This document shows positions 36,993 to 44,825 of a stretch of DNA of 64,000 bases, piece after piece. Each line of letters opens with the position of its first letter. Position 1 is the stretch's first letter. Under the pieces are notes generated by a model that searched no databases, was not told where the DNA came from, and worked only from the letters and a program-made list of their open reading frames with translations. Source of the stretch: G965233625 sp965233625. GTDB lineage: Bacteria; Planctomycetota; Planctomycetia; Pirellulales; Pirellulaceae. The stretch is from contig OZ247499.1 of NCBI GenBank assembly GCA_965233625.1, positions 4,836,001-4,900,000 on the forward strand, given 5' to 3'. The translations under genes were made by a program, and so were the position numbers.

Positions 36993-39191
36993 ATGATCCG
37001 AACAGAGATGCGGTATTTATCACTCCTGACGGCGCTGGTCGCAGTGCTGGCGCTTGTCGTCGTGGTGTATGCGCCGGTGCTGATGGCCGACGATCTGCCC
37101 GAGGGCGCCCCCGCCGGTCCAGAGGCAGCGGAAGAGAAATCCGATGAGCCTGAGGTGCTGACTGAGCGGCAGAAGCGTCTGGCCAAGCAGCTGGAAGAAT
37201 TCCGCCAGATGCTTAGCCGCAATGCAGAATTCGAGCAGCGCACCAACAATCCCCGCCGCGCCGCCGTGCTGCGTAAAGCACACGACTTCGCACACACCGG
37301 CCGCACGGGCGAAGACGACGATACGGCGAAGAAAGATCCCGTCTCGATCAGCGTGACGATGGATTCCGCCGCCAAGCTGCTGGAATCGCGTCAGTTCTCG
37401 GACGCCGAGATCAATCAGAAGCGGGCTCTGCTGAATCTGCAGTCGCTACTGAAAATGCTGCTGGCGGAAAACCGCGGCGAACGGCTCCGCGACGATCAGC
37501 AGCGGATCAAAGAATACATCAAAGAGCTGGAGCGTCTAATCCGCATTCAGCGTGGCCTGCAAGGCCAGACCGAAGGCGGCGCTGACACGACCGAAATCGC
37601 CAAAGCCCAGGGCGAAACTGCCGATCGTACCGGCAAGCTGGACGATCAGATTGCCAAAGACGAAGCCCACCCCGGCGGCAAGCCAGGCGATGGCGACAGC
37701 GACGGCAAGAGCGATGGAAAAAGCGACGGCAGCTCCGACGGAGATAGCAAAGGCGACTCGGAAGGAGACAGCAAGGGCGATAGCGAAGGCGACTCCAAAG
37801 GAGACTCGGAAGGCGACAGCAAAGGCGATTCCGAAGGTGACTCAAAAGGAGACAGCGAAGGAGACTCCAAAGGCGATAGCGAAGGCGACAGCAAGGGAGA
37901 TTCCGAAGGCGATTCCAAGGGAGACTCGGAAGGAGATAGCAAAGGCGACTCTGAAGGAGACTCCAAGGGAGACAGTGAAGGCGACAGCAAAGGAGATTCC
38001 GAGGGCGATAGCAAAGGCGACTCGGAAGGAGACTCTAAGGGAGATAGCGAAGGCGATTCCAAGGGAGATTCCGAGGGCGACAGCAAGGGTGACTCGGAAG
38101 GCGATTCCAAGGGTGACTCGGAAGGAAACTCCAAAGGCGACAGCGAAGGAGATAGCAAAGGCGACTCCGAAGGAAACTCCAAAGGCGATAGCGAAGGCGA
38201 CAGCAAAGGAGATTCGGAAGGCGACAGCAAAGGCAACTCCGAAGGCGACAGCAAGGGCGATTCCGAAGGCGACTCCAAGGGAGACTCTTCCGGCGATAGC
38301 AAGGGCGATTCATCCGGCAACAGCAAGGGCGATTCCAACGGCCCATCGCAAGAGGATGAAAACCCTGCCCGTCAGCGCATTCAAGCTGCCGAAGAAAAGA
38401 TGCGCCGCGCTCAGCAGCAGCTAGAAGAAGCCAAGCGTAAGGAAGCCGTTGAAGAGCAGGAAGAAGCTCGCAAGCTGCTGGAAGAAGCGAAGGCGGAACT
38501 GGAAGAAATCCTGCGTCAGCTTCGCGAAGAAGAAATCGAACGCATGCTGGCGATGCTGGAAGGCCGCTTCACGAAGATGCTGCAGATGCAGCTCCGCGTG
38601 TACGAAGGCACCCTGCGGCTGGACCGGATTCCGAAGGAAAGCCGTGGCCGCGAGTTTGATGTACGCAGCGGTAACCTGTCCTTCGATCAGCGGAAAATCG
38701 CTTTCGAAGCCGAGAAGGCGCTGACACTGCTGCGGGAAGAAGGCTCTTCGGTCGCTTTCCCGGAAGCTGTGGATCAGATGCGTGAAGACATGAACCAGGT
38801 GGCGGCCCGCCTGGCTCAGAGCAAGACCGGCCGCATCACGCAGCCGATTGAAGAAGACATCATCGCCGCGCTGGAGGAGATCATCGAGGCGTTGAAGAAG
38901 GCGCAGGAAGATCCAGAAGATCAGCCGCCGATGGACGGTCAGCCGCCACCACCAGGACAGCCACAGGATCAGCCCCTGGTGGATCAGATTGCAGAACTCA
39001 AGATGATCCGCGCGTTGCAGGTCCGCGTGAACAAACGCACCACCCGCTACGCCGCCTACCTTGAGGACGAAGACGATCCTGTCGGACAGGCCACGGAGGA
39101 AGACCTGCAAGGCGCACTGCGCGGCCTGGGTGTCCGCGAGGACAAAATCCAGGGCATCACCCGCGATATTGTGCTTGGCAAGAATCAGTAA
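36993..39191 (+). CDS. Secreted protein with about 25 GDSKGDSE repeats and coiled coil
   Basis: A 732-residue exported protein. ATG 36993 follows an AAGGGAA site and opens a signal peptide (YLSLLTALVAVLALVVVVYAPVLMADD). The first 220 mature residues are charged helices. The middle, about residues 230-450, is a tandem array built on GDSKGDSE with a few N-for-D or S-for-E changes near the end. After it comes a long coiled coil (ARQRIQAAEEKMRRAQQQLEEAKRKEAVEEQEEARKLLEEAKAELEEI) and a helical C-terminus with a Pro/Gln stretch. The array is highly acidic and should be disordered and may bind divalent metal. It follows the IS element and precedes three secreted genes on the same strand. No enzyme motif is present. 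Confidence 0.8.
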   Translation: MIRTEMRYLSLLTALVAVLALVVVVYAPVLMADDLPEGAPAGPEAAEEKSDEPEVLTERQKRLAKQLEEFRQMLSRNAEFEQRTNNPRRAAVLRKAHDFAHTGRTGEDDDTAKKDPVSISVTMDSAAKLLESRQFSDAEINQKRALLNLQSLLKMLLAENRGERLRDDQQRIKEYIKELERLIRIQRGLQGQTEGGADTTEIAKAQGETADRTGKLDDQIAKDEAHPGGKPGDGDSDGKSDGKSDGSSDGDSKGDSEGDSKGDSEGDSKGDSEGDSKGDSEGDSKGDSEGDSKGDSEGDSKGDSEGDSKGDSEGDSKGDSEGDSKGDSEGDSKGDSEGDSKGDSEGDSKGDSEGDSKGDSEGDSKGDSEGDSKGDSEGNSKGDSEGDSKGDSEGNSKGDSEGDSKGDSEGDSKGNSEGDSKGDSEGDSKGDSSGDSKGDSSGNSKGDSNGPSQEDENPARQRIQAAEEKMRRAQQQLEEAKRKEAVEEQEEARKLLEEAKAELEEILRQLREEEIERMLAMLEGRFTKMLQMQLRVYEGTLRLDRIPKESRGREFDVRSGNLSFDQRKIAFEAEKALTLLREEGSSVAFPEAVDQMREDMNQVAARLAQSKTGRITQPIEEDIIAALEEIIEALKKAQEDPEDQPPMDGQPPPPGQPQDQPLVDQIAELKMIRALQVRVNKRTTRYAAYLEDEDDPVGQATEEDLQGALRGLGVREDKIQGITRDIVLGKNQ
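37736..38340 (+). repeat. 24-bp tandem array encoding (GDSKGDSE)n
   Basis: About 25 units of 24 bases. The protein repeat is nearly perfect, but the DNA is not: Ser is written AGC, TCC, TCG, TCT or TCA, and Gly GGC, GGA or GGT in changing order. Synonymous drift with a constant peptide indicates selection on the protein. The antisense frame reads as a Ser/Pro/Leu repeat and is a by-product. Confidence 0.9.
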
Positions 39192-39340
39192 ACCTATCCG
39201 TAGCTTCACTGCACTAACGATCAGCCGCCGCGTTCCGGCTTTACGAAGCGGAGAACCGGCGGCTGGTTTCAACGGATCCTACACCTTGCGTTGCGGTGGG
39301 ACTTCCCACCCGGCGCGCTCCTTATAACGGAGACCGGACC

Positions 39341-40471
39341 ATGTATCACAAACTCGCATTCGCAGGCGTCGCGCTGCTGTTAGCAATGCTGACAACGGCC
39401 ACCCGCGCCGACGATCTGGCAGACAGCCTGGGCAAACGCGCCAGCTGGCAGGCGCCCACGGCAGAAGAAGTGCGCGGGCAACTGGATGAGTGGCTAAAGA
39501 CGCAGGAAATCGATGAGATCACGCAGATCAAGATCGACGCGTTGTGGCCCAAAGAAGGCGGCGTGACAGAGCCGGCCGAACTGCTCGACCAGTTGACCGC
39601 AACGTTCGCCCTGCTCAACAAAGACGTCAAACAGGTTGTCGACCACTGCCGCAACAACAGCCCCAGCGGTGAGCTGCCAGAATTTGAAGTCTTAAACGAC
39701 AAGTCCTTGGCTCCCGTCGTGCGTAACAACCTGAAACTGTATTACGCCCGCTGGCTCGCCCAGAACAATCTTTACAACGAAGCCCTGGACCTGCTCGACG
39801 GACCAGGCGCCTCGACCGTTGTCTTCACCAAGCCGGATGAAGAAGAAGACAAAGAGCCGGTTGCCAAAGAACCCACCGACCCGGAACAGATTGTCGACGC
39901 CAGCGAAGTGGTCGATCCGGCCGCACTGCTGTTCTACAAGTCGGTCGGTTATCACCGGCTGCTGAAGAAGGCCGAATGCCTGCCCGTGCTGGCCAAGCTG
40001 CTTGAGAACGAAGACACGCTGCCCACCCGCTACGCCTCGCTGGCAAAGCTGATGGAAGCGGACATCAAGCCGCTGAAGACGGATTCGCTGGACGAGATCG
40101 CACGCATCATGCGTAATATCGAGAACCGCCTGGGCAAAGCGCGTGCTGGCACCCGCGTCCGCGAAGAAGAGCAAGCCGTGGTCGATAAGCTGGACAAGCT
40201 GATCGAACAGATGGAAAAAGGCGGCGGTGGCGGAGGCGGCGGCGGTGGCGCTGGCGGTTCTAACAATCCTGGCAAGCCGATGAACGACAGTAACGCGGCC
40301 CAGGGCAAAGGCGCCGGCGACATCAACCGTAAGAAAGGCTCTGGCGAAGGCTGGGGTAACCTGCCACCCAAAGAGCGTGAAGCCGCGCTGACGGAACTCA
40401 GCAAAGACCTGCCCGCCCACTACCGGGCAGTGATCGAAGAATACTTCCGCAAGCTGGCTCGCGAGCGGTAA
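39341..40471 (+). CDS. Secreted hypothetical protein with helical repeats and poly-Gly
   Basis: A 376-residue exported protein. ATG 39341 follows a GGAG site and opens a signal peptide (LAFAGVALLLAMLTTATRADD). The body is helical with TPR-like pieces (YYARWLAQNNLYNEALDLLDG, LFYKSVGYHRLLKKAECLPVLAKLLE), then a run of about ten glycines near residue 300 and a C-terminal segment (NLPPKEREAALTELSKDLPAHYRAVIEEYFRKLA). The last segment resembles the ends of other planctomycete MoxR-locus proteins. It lies 150 bases after the repeat protein. I assign no enzymatic function. Confidence 0.7.
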   Translation: MYHKLAFAGVALLLAMLTTATRADDLADSLGKRASWQAPTAEEVRGQLDEWLKTQEIDEITQIKIDALWPKEGGVTEPAELLDQLTATFALLNKDVKQVVDHCRNNSPSGELPEFEVLNDKSLAPVVRNNLKLYYARWLAQNNLYNEALDLLDGPGASTVVFTKPDEEEDKEPVAKEPTDPEQIVDASEVVDPAALLFYKSVGYHRLLKKAECLPVLAKLLENEDTLPTRYASLAKLMEADIKPLKTDSLDEIARIMRNIENRLGKARAGTRVREEEQAVVDKLDKLIEQMEKGGGGGGGGGGAGGSNNPGKPMNDSNAAQGKGAGDINRKKGSGEGWGNLPPKEREAALTELSKDLPAHYRAVIEEYFRKLARER

Positions 40472-40613
40472 CCCGCGATCGTGCTACCTGCGGACAACCC
40501 CGGAAAGTTCGACAATTCCCAGGGTTGGAAGCTACAATATACGTTGCCAACGGAATGGGACGGCGCTCGCCGTCCCATTGGCGTACCTTCACTGACGACG
40601 AGAGAAACAAGGA

Positions 40614-41900
40614 ATGCTCTATTACCTCCTGATTCTGGGAGCCGCTGTCACAGGCGCCGCCGACGTCAACGTAGAATTGCTGGATGGATCACGGCAGAGC
40701 GGGCAGCTTGTCTCGATCAGCGCAGAACAGGTGCAGCTTTCGACGCCCGATGGCCCGCAACCGGTCAGCGTCGATGATCTTCTTTCCATCACCCCCATCA
40801 CCACAGCCCCCGTCGCCGCCAGCACCAACGTCTGGCTGGAACTGACAGACGGCTCCACCGTTCACGCCACCGGCTTCACGGCGGCCGGCGGCAAGACCGT
40901 CGCCCCGCTGCTGACCGGCAGCCAGATGGAGGTCGATGTCCGGGGCATCTTTAACGTGCGGCTCAAACCGCATTCGACCGATCCCGCTGGCGTCGCGCTG
41001 AAGAAACGTTGGCAGGAGATCATGAAGCTGGAAGCCAAGGGCGATGTGCTGGTGATCCGCAAAGAAGTCACACGCCAAGTGGAAGGCAGCGGCGAAGCAG
41101 GTGAAGAACCTCGCACCGAAACCGTCCAGGTGCTCTCGTACCTGGAAGGCGTGCTGGGCGATGTGACCGCTGATAAGGTGAACTTCAAACTCCGCGGCAA
41201 GAATTACGAAGTAGACCGCGCCCGTGTAGAAGGCTTCCGCTATTTCAAACCCATCACCGGCAAGCAGCCGTCGGCGCTCTGCCAGCTTGTAGATGCAGGC
41301 GGTTCAAGCTGGATGGTCCGCAAGCTGGAGTTAAGCGATACGGGCGATAACTTTACCGCGGAAACTTCCAGCGGCGCCAGCTTCCAGCTGGATGTGAAGT
41401 ACGCCAAGGCTATGGACTTCTCCATGGGTAAGATCAAATTCCTCAGCGATCTGGGCTGGATCGACGACGACAAATCGCTGGCGGAACTGCACTTCCCCAG
41501 CAACTTCGACAACGCGTTGGCTGTCCGCCGCCCCGCCAAGGACAAGAACCTGTATGGCAAGCCGCTGAAGATTCTGGACAAAACCTACGGCAAAGGCATC
41601 GCCTTGCACGCACAGTCGAAGCTGACGTTCCTATTGCCGGAAGGTTACTCCCGGCTCCTGGGCGTGGCGGGTATTGATGACTATGCGCGGAACGTGCCCT
41701 TCGGCGCCGACTGCGAGCTGATTATTATCGCCGATGGCAAAGAACTGCTGCGGCAACGGATTACCGGTCGCGATAAAGAGCCTTTCAAGATTGATCTGAA
41801 TATTGAAGGCAAACGGAAACTGATCATTATCGCCAGCAAGGGCGTGGAAAACGATATCGCAGACGAACTCAATCTTTGCGATCTAAAGGTAAAGAAATGA
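40614..41900 (+). CDS. Secreted NPCBM/NEW2-domain protein
   Basis: A 428-residue protein with a short signal peptide (MLYYLLILGAAVTGAAD). The N-terminal part has beta strands of an SH3-like or LSm-like kind (VELLDGSRQSGQLVSISAEQVQLST). The C-terminal 150 residues match the NPCBM carbohydrate-associated module: YGKPLKILDKTYGKGIALHAQSKLTFLLPEGYSRLLGVAGID, then FGADCELIIIADGKELL. NPCBM modules accompany glycoside hydrolases and are thought to bind glycans. The stop overlaps the start of the protease gene in an ATGA, so the two are coupled. It probably brings the protease system to a glycan or envelope surface, which is inference. Confidence 0.85.
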   Translation: MLYYLLILGAAVTGAADVNVELLDGSRQSGQLVSISAEQVQLSTPDGPQPVSVDDLLSITPITTAPVAASTNVWLELTDGSTVHATGFTAAGGKTVAPLLTGSQMEVDVRGIFNVRLKPHSTDPAGVALKKRWQEIMKLEAKGDVLVIRKEVTRQVEGSGEAGEEPRTETVQVLSYLEGVLGDVTADKVNFKLRGKNYEVDRARVEGFRYFKPITGKQPSALCQLVDAGGSSWMVRKLELSDTGDNFTAETSSGASFQLDVKYAKAMDFSMGKIKFLSDLGWIDDDKSLAELHFPSNFDNALAVRRPAKDKNLYGKPLKILDKTYGKGIALHAQSKLTFLLPEGYSRLLGVAGIDDYARNVPFGADCELIIIADGKELLRQRITGRDKEPFKIDLNIEGKRKLIIIASKGVENDIADELNLCDLKVKK

Positions 41901-43681
41901 CAAAGCTCGCTTCTTCATTTGTAGCTGTTCTAGCGCTCGGCTTCGCCGCGACGTTGCTTTCTCCCACGCCGCTGACGGCGCAGGATCTGGATAAGGTGCT
42001 TGCCGCCCAGAAGCAACGCATCGCCGCAATTGCGAAGGCCAAGAAGGCCGCCGTCTCTGTGTTTGCCGCGGGCGGACGTGGCGGCGGCAGCGGCGTGGTG
42101 ATTACGCCCGACGGCTACGCCCTGACCAACTATCACGTGGTCAAACCATGCGGCAACTTCATGAAATGCAGCATGCCCGATAACGTGCTGTACGACGCAG
42201 TGATCGTGGGTATCGATCCCGTCGGCGACGTGGCTTTGATCAAGCTGCTCGGCCGCGACGACTTCCCCACCGCCATCATGGCCGACAGCGACGAAGTGAA
42301 GACCGGCGACTGGTGCTTCGCCATCGGCAATCCGTTTCTGCTGGCCACCGACTTTCAGCCGACGGTTACCTACGGCATCGTCTCGGGCGTGCACCGTTAT
42401 CAATACCCGGCCGGGACGCTGCTGGAATACGCGGACTGTATTCAGACAGACGCCTCGATTAATCCCGGCAACTCAGGCGGCCCACTATTCAACGCGGACG
42501 GCGACCTGATCGGCATCAACGGCCGTGGTTCATTTGAAAAACGCGGCCGCGTGAACGTCGGCGTGGGCTATGCAATTTCGATCAATCAGATCAAGCACTT
42601 CATGGGCTACCTGCGCAGCGGTCGCATTGTGGATCATGCAACGCTTGGCGCCAGTGTTTCGACCGATGAAGAAGGCAAGGTCCGCGTCGGCAACATCCTG
42701 GAATCGTCAGACGCTTACCGCCGCGGCCTGCGTTACAACGACGAGATTGTAGCTTTCGGCGGTCGCAGCATCGGCACCACCAACGCGTTCAAGAACGTAC
42801 TGGGCATCTATCCCAAAGGCTGGCGGGTGCCGCTGGTATACCGTCGCGATGGCGAGCGGAAAGAGATCCTTGTCCGTCTCACAGGGGTGCACGCCGAAGA
42901 TGAACTGATCAAAAAGGTTCAGCCCCGGCGGCCCGTCGCGGCGCCTAAGCCACCTGAAAAACCAGGCGAAAAAGAACCAGACGACAAGCCCAAACCCAAA
43001 CCGGTTCAGCTGCCCAACGTACGCGGCCCCAAGGCGCCGGCCGGTCTTGCTAAATACTTCAAGCAACGTAGCGGCTACGCCAACTACTACTTTAACGAGC
43101 AGAACCGCGACCGCATCTGGAAGAACTTCACCAGCATCTGCGATCTGACGGACGCCACCGGCGAGTGGACCCTGGATGGTGATCTGGACGGCGGCGGCCA
43201 GATGAACCTGACGCTGAATGACAAAGGCGTCAAAGGCAGTTTCCCCAACGGCCCGGTTTCGCTGGACGGTTCCAAAGATCTGGACACCCAACTGGCGCCG
43301 CAAGGCAGCGGCGGACTGCTGGCGGCGCTGCACCTGTGGCGGCGGTTTGTCACGGTCGGCCCACAGAAATTTGGCGATGTTTACTACCTGGGCACCGGCC
43401 CGGTGATCGGCCGCGAAGGTGTGGCTGACATTCTGGTCGCCACCTACGGCGTGGCTGAATCGCGGATGCTGTTCGACCCGGAAAGCGGCCTGCCCATCGG
43501 CATCGAAGCACAGCTTTCCAGCAGCGCCACGGGCAGCGACCCGTGCGAAGTTTATTTCAGTGACTTCAAAGAGGTCGAAGGCAAACAGTTCCCGCACCGC
43601 ATTGAGGTCCGCAACGGGAACCAGGTGTTCGCCAACATTCAACTGAAGAAGGTCACCTTCAACGTGCCGCCCAAAAGTTAA
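41897..43681 (+). CDS. Secreted HtrA-like serine protease with PDZ and extra C-terminal domain (active)
   Basis: A 594-residue exported protease with a signal peptide (FVAVLALGFAATLLSPTPLTAQD). The trypsin-like domain has the full triad: His80 in LTNYHVV, Asp111 in DPVGDVALIKL and Ser193 in NPGNSGGPLF. A PDZ domain spans about residues 240-330 (GNILESSDAYRRGLRYNDEIVAFGG). A Pro/Lys linker leads to a 220-residue C-terminal domain with a beta-rich, LolA-like pattern (VESRMLFDPESGLPIGIEAQL) that is not usual in HtrA. It is coupled (ATGA) to the NPCBM gene and followed by two proteins of the same fold that lost their triads. A quality-control or processing role in the envelope is inferred. Confidence 0.9.
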   Translation: MTKLASSFVAVLALGFAATLLSPTPLTAQDLDKVLAAQKQRIAAIAKAKKAAVSVFAAGGRGGGSGVVITPDGYALTNYHVVKPCGNFMKCSMPDNVLYDAVIVGIDPVGDVALIKLLGRDDFPTAIMADSDEVKTGDWCFAIGNPFLLATDFQPTVTYGIVSGVHRYQYPAGTLLEYADCIQTDASINPGNSGGPLFNADGDLIGINGRGSFEKRGRVNVGVGYAISINQIKHFMGYLRSGRIVDHATLGASVSTDEEGKVRVGNILESSDAYRRGLRYNDEIVAFGGRSIGTTNAFKNVLGIYPKGWRVPLVYRRDGERKEILVRLTGVHAEDELIKKVQPRRPVAAPKPPEKPGEKEPDDKPKPKPVQLPNVRGPKAPAGLAKYFKQRSGYANYYFNEQNRDRIWKNFTSICDLTDATGEWTLDGDLDGGGQMNLTLNDKGVKGSFPNGPVSLDGSKDLDTQLAPQGSGGLLAALHLWRRFVTVGPQKFGDVYYLGTGPVIGREGVADILVATYGVAESRMLFDPESGLPIGIEAQLSSSATGSDPCEVYFSDFKEVEGKQFPHRIEVRNGNQVFANIQLKKVTFNVPPKS

Positions 43682-43738
43682 CCCAACAACTCATTCCGCT
43701 GCCAATACGTTTTTCAATTATCCGCACGTGGTTGTTTT

Positions 43739-44746
43739 ATGATTCGCTCTGCACTATTCATCGCCGCAGTTTTCCTCTGCGGCCTGCCCGCGCCGCTGCT
43801 GGCGGCTGACTCGTATGCAAGCATCGTGGCAAAGGCGCAGCCCCGGCAGGTGAAGATCTATGGTGCAGGCGGCGTCCGCGGCCTGGAGCCGTATCAAAGC
43901 GGTTTCATCATTTCCGCCGATGGCCACATCCTGACCGTGCACAGCTACGTGCTGGATACCGACTATATCACCGTCACGTTAAGCGACGGCCGGAAGTATC
44001 AGGCGGAATTCGTCGGCCGCGATCCGCAGCTGGAAATCGCCATTCTGAAGATCGACGCTTCTGAACTTTCGCACTACAACCTCAACGACGCGGCCAGCCT
44101 CGATACCGGCTCGCGCGTGCTGGCGTTCAGCAATTTGTATGGGGTGGCCACGGGAGACGAACCCTCCAGCGTGCTGCACGGACAGGTTTCGGTGAAGACC
44201 AAACTTGCCGCCCGCCGTGGCGCCTTTAAGACGCCCTACAAGGGTGATGTCTACGTGTTAGACGCCATGACCAACAACCCCGGCGCGGCTGGCGGCGCCC
44301 TGACAGATCGCCGCGGCAATATTGCGGGCATCCTGGGCAAGGAGCTTCGCAACGCCCAGAACAACACCTGGCTGAACTACGCCCTGCCCATCAGCGCGTT
44401 GACCGCATCGGTGGATAAGATCCTGCGGGGCGAGAACATTCCGCTGTCTTCCACGGAAGACGCCCGCCCGGCTGCGGACCCGCTTTCGCTGGACCTGCTG
44501 GGCATCACGCTGGTCCCCGAAGTGCTACCCAAAACGCCGCCTTTCATTGACAAGGTGCTCCGCGATTCGCCCGCGGCCAATGCCGGGCTGAAGGCGGACG
44601 ATCTGGTGCTGTTCTGCAACGAAAGCATTGTCACATCGTGCGAGGTGCTGCGGAAAGAACTTTCGCTGATTGACCGCGACGAAGAGATCGAAGTCACCGT
44701 CCAGCGCGGACAGGAACTTGTCATCGTGAAGCTTCGCAGCCGCTAA
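43739..44746 (+). CDS. HtrA-like pseudo-protease with PDZ domain
   Basis: A 335-residue exported protein with signal peptide (FIAAVFLCGLPAPLLAAD). The trypsin-like fold is recognisable (SGFIISADGHILTVHSYV, FVGRDPQLEIAILKID, DAMTNNPGAAGGALTDRRGNIAGILG). All three triad positions differ from an active enzyme: His is replaced by Ser69, Asp by Glu99 and the nucleophile by Ala184 (GAAGG instead of GNSGG). A C-terminal PDZ domain is kept (IDKVLRDSPAANAGLKADDLVLFCN). It lies 57 bases after the active protease gene and probably acts as a non-catalytic partner or decoy. Confidence 0.88.
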   Translation: MIRSALFIAAVFLCGLPAPLLAADSYASIVAKAQPRQVKIYGAGGVRGLEPYQSGFIISADGHILTVHSYVLDTDYITVTLSDGRKYQAEFVGRDPQLEIAILKIDASELSHYNLNDAASLDTGSRVLAFSNLYGVATGDEPSSVLHGQVSVKTKLAARRGAFKTPYKGDVYVLDAMTNNPGAAGGALTDRRGNIAGILGKELRNAQNNTWLNYALPISALTASVDKILRGENIPLSSTEDARPAADPLSLDLLGITLVPEVLPKTPPFIDKVLRDSPAANAGLKADDLVLFCNESIVTSCEVLRKELSLIDRDEEIEVTVQRGQELVIVKLRSR

Positions 44747-44825
44747 AGCTTCCTTCGACCCGCCCGGCCCCTTATACACTCTGCCAGACTTACCGCCGGT
44801 TTTGCACCGGAAAGAGAGAACCATC

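Noticed and set aside
37646..38338. Antisense 230-residue Ser/Pro/Leu repeat frame
   Set aside because: It is the mirror of the (GDSKGDSE)n array; the repeat keeps any frame open. No signal, ribosome site or independent codon pattern.
37736..38340. Possible CRISPR array
   Set aside because: The units are directly adjacent 24-base repeats with no spacers, and they encode a constant peptide in frame.
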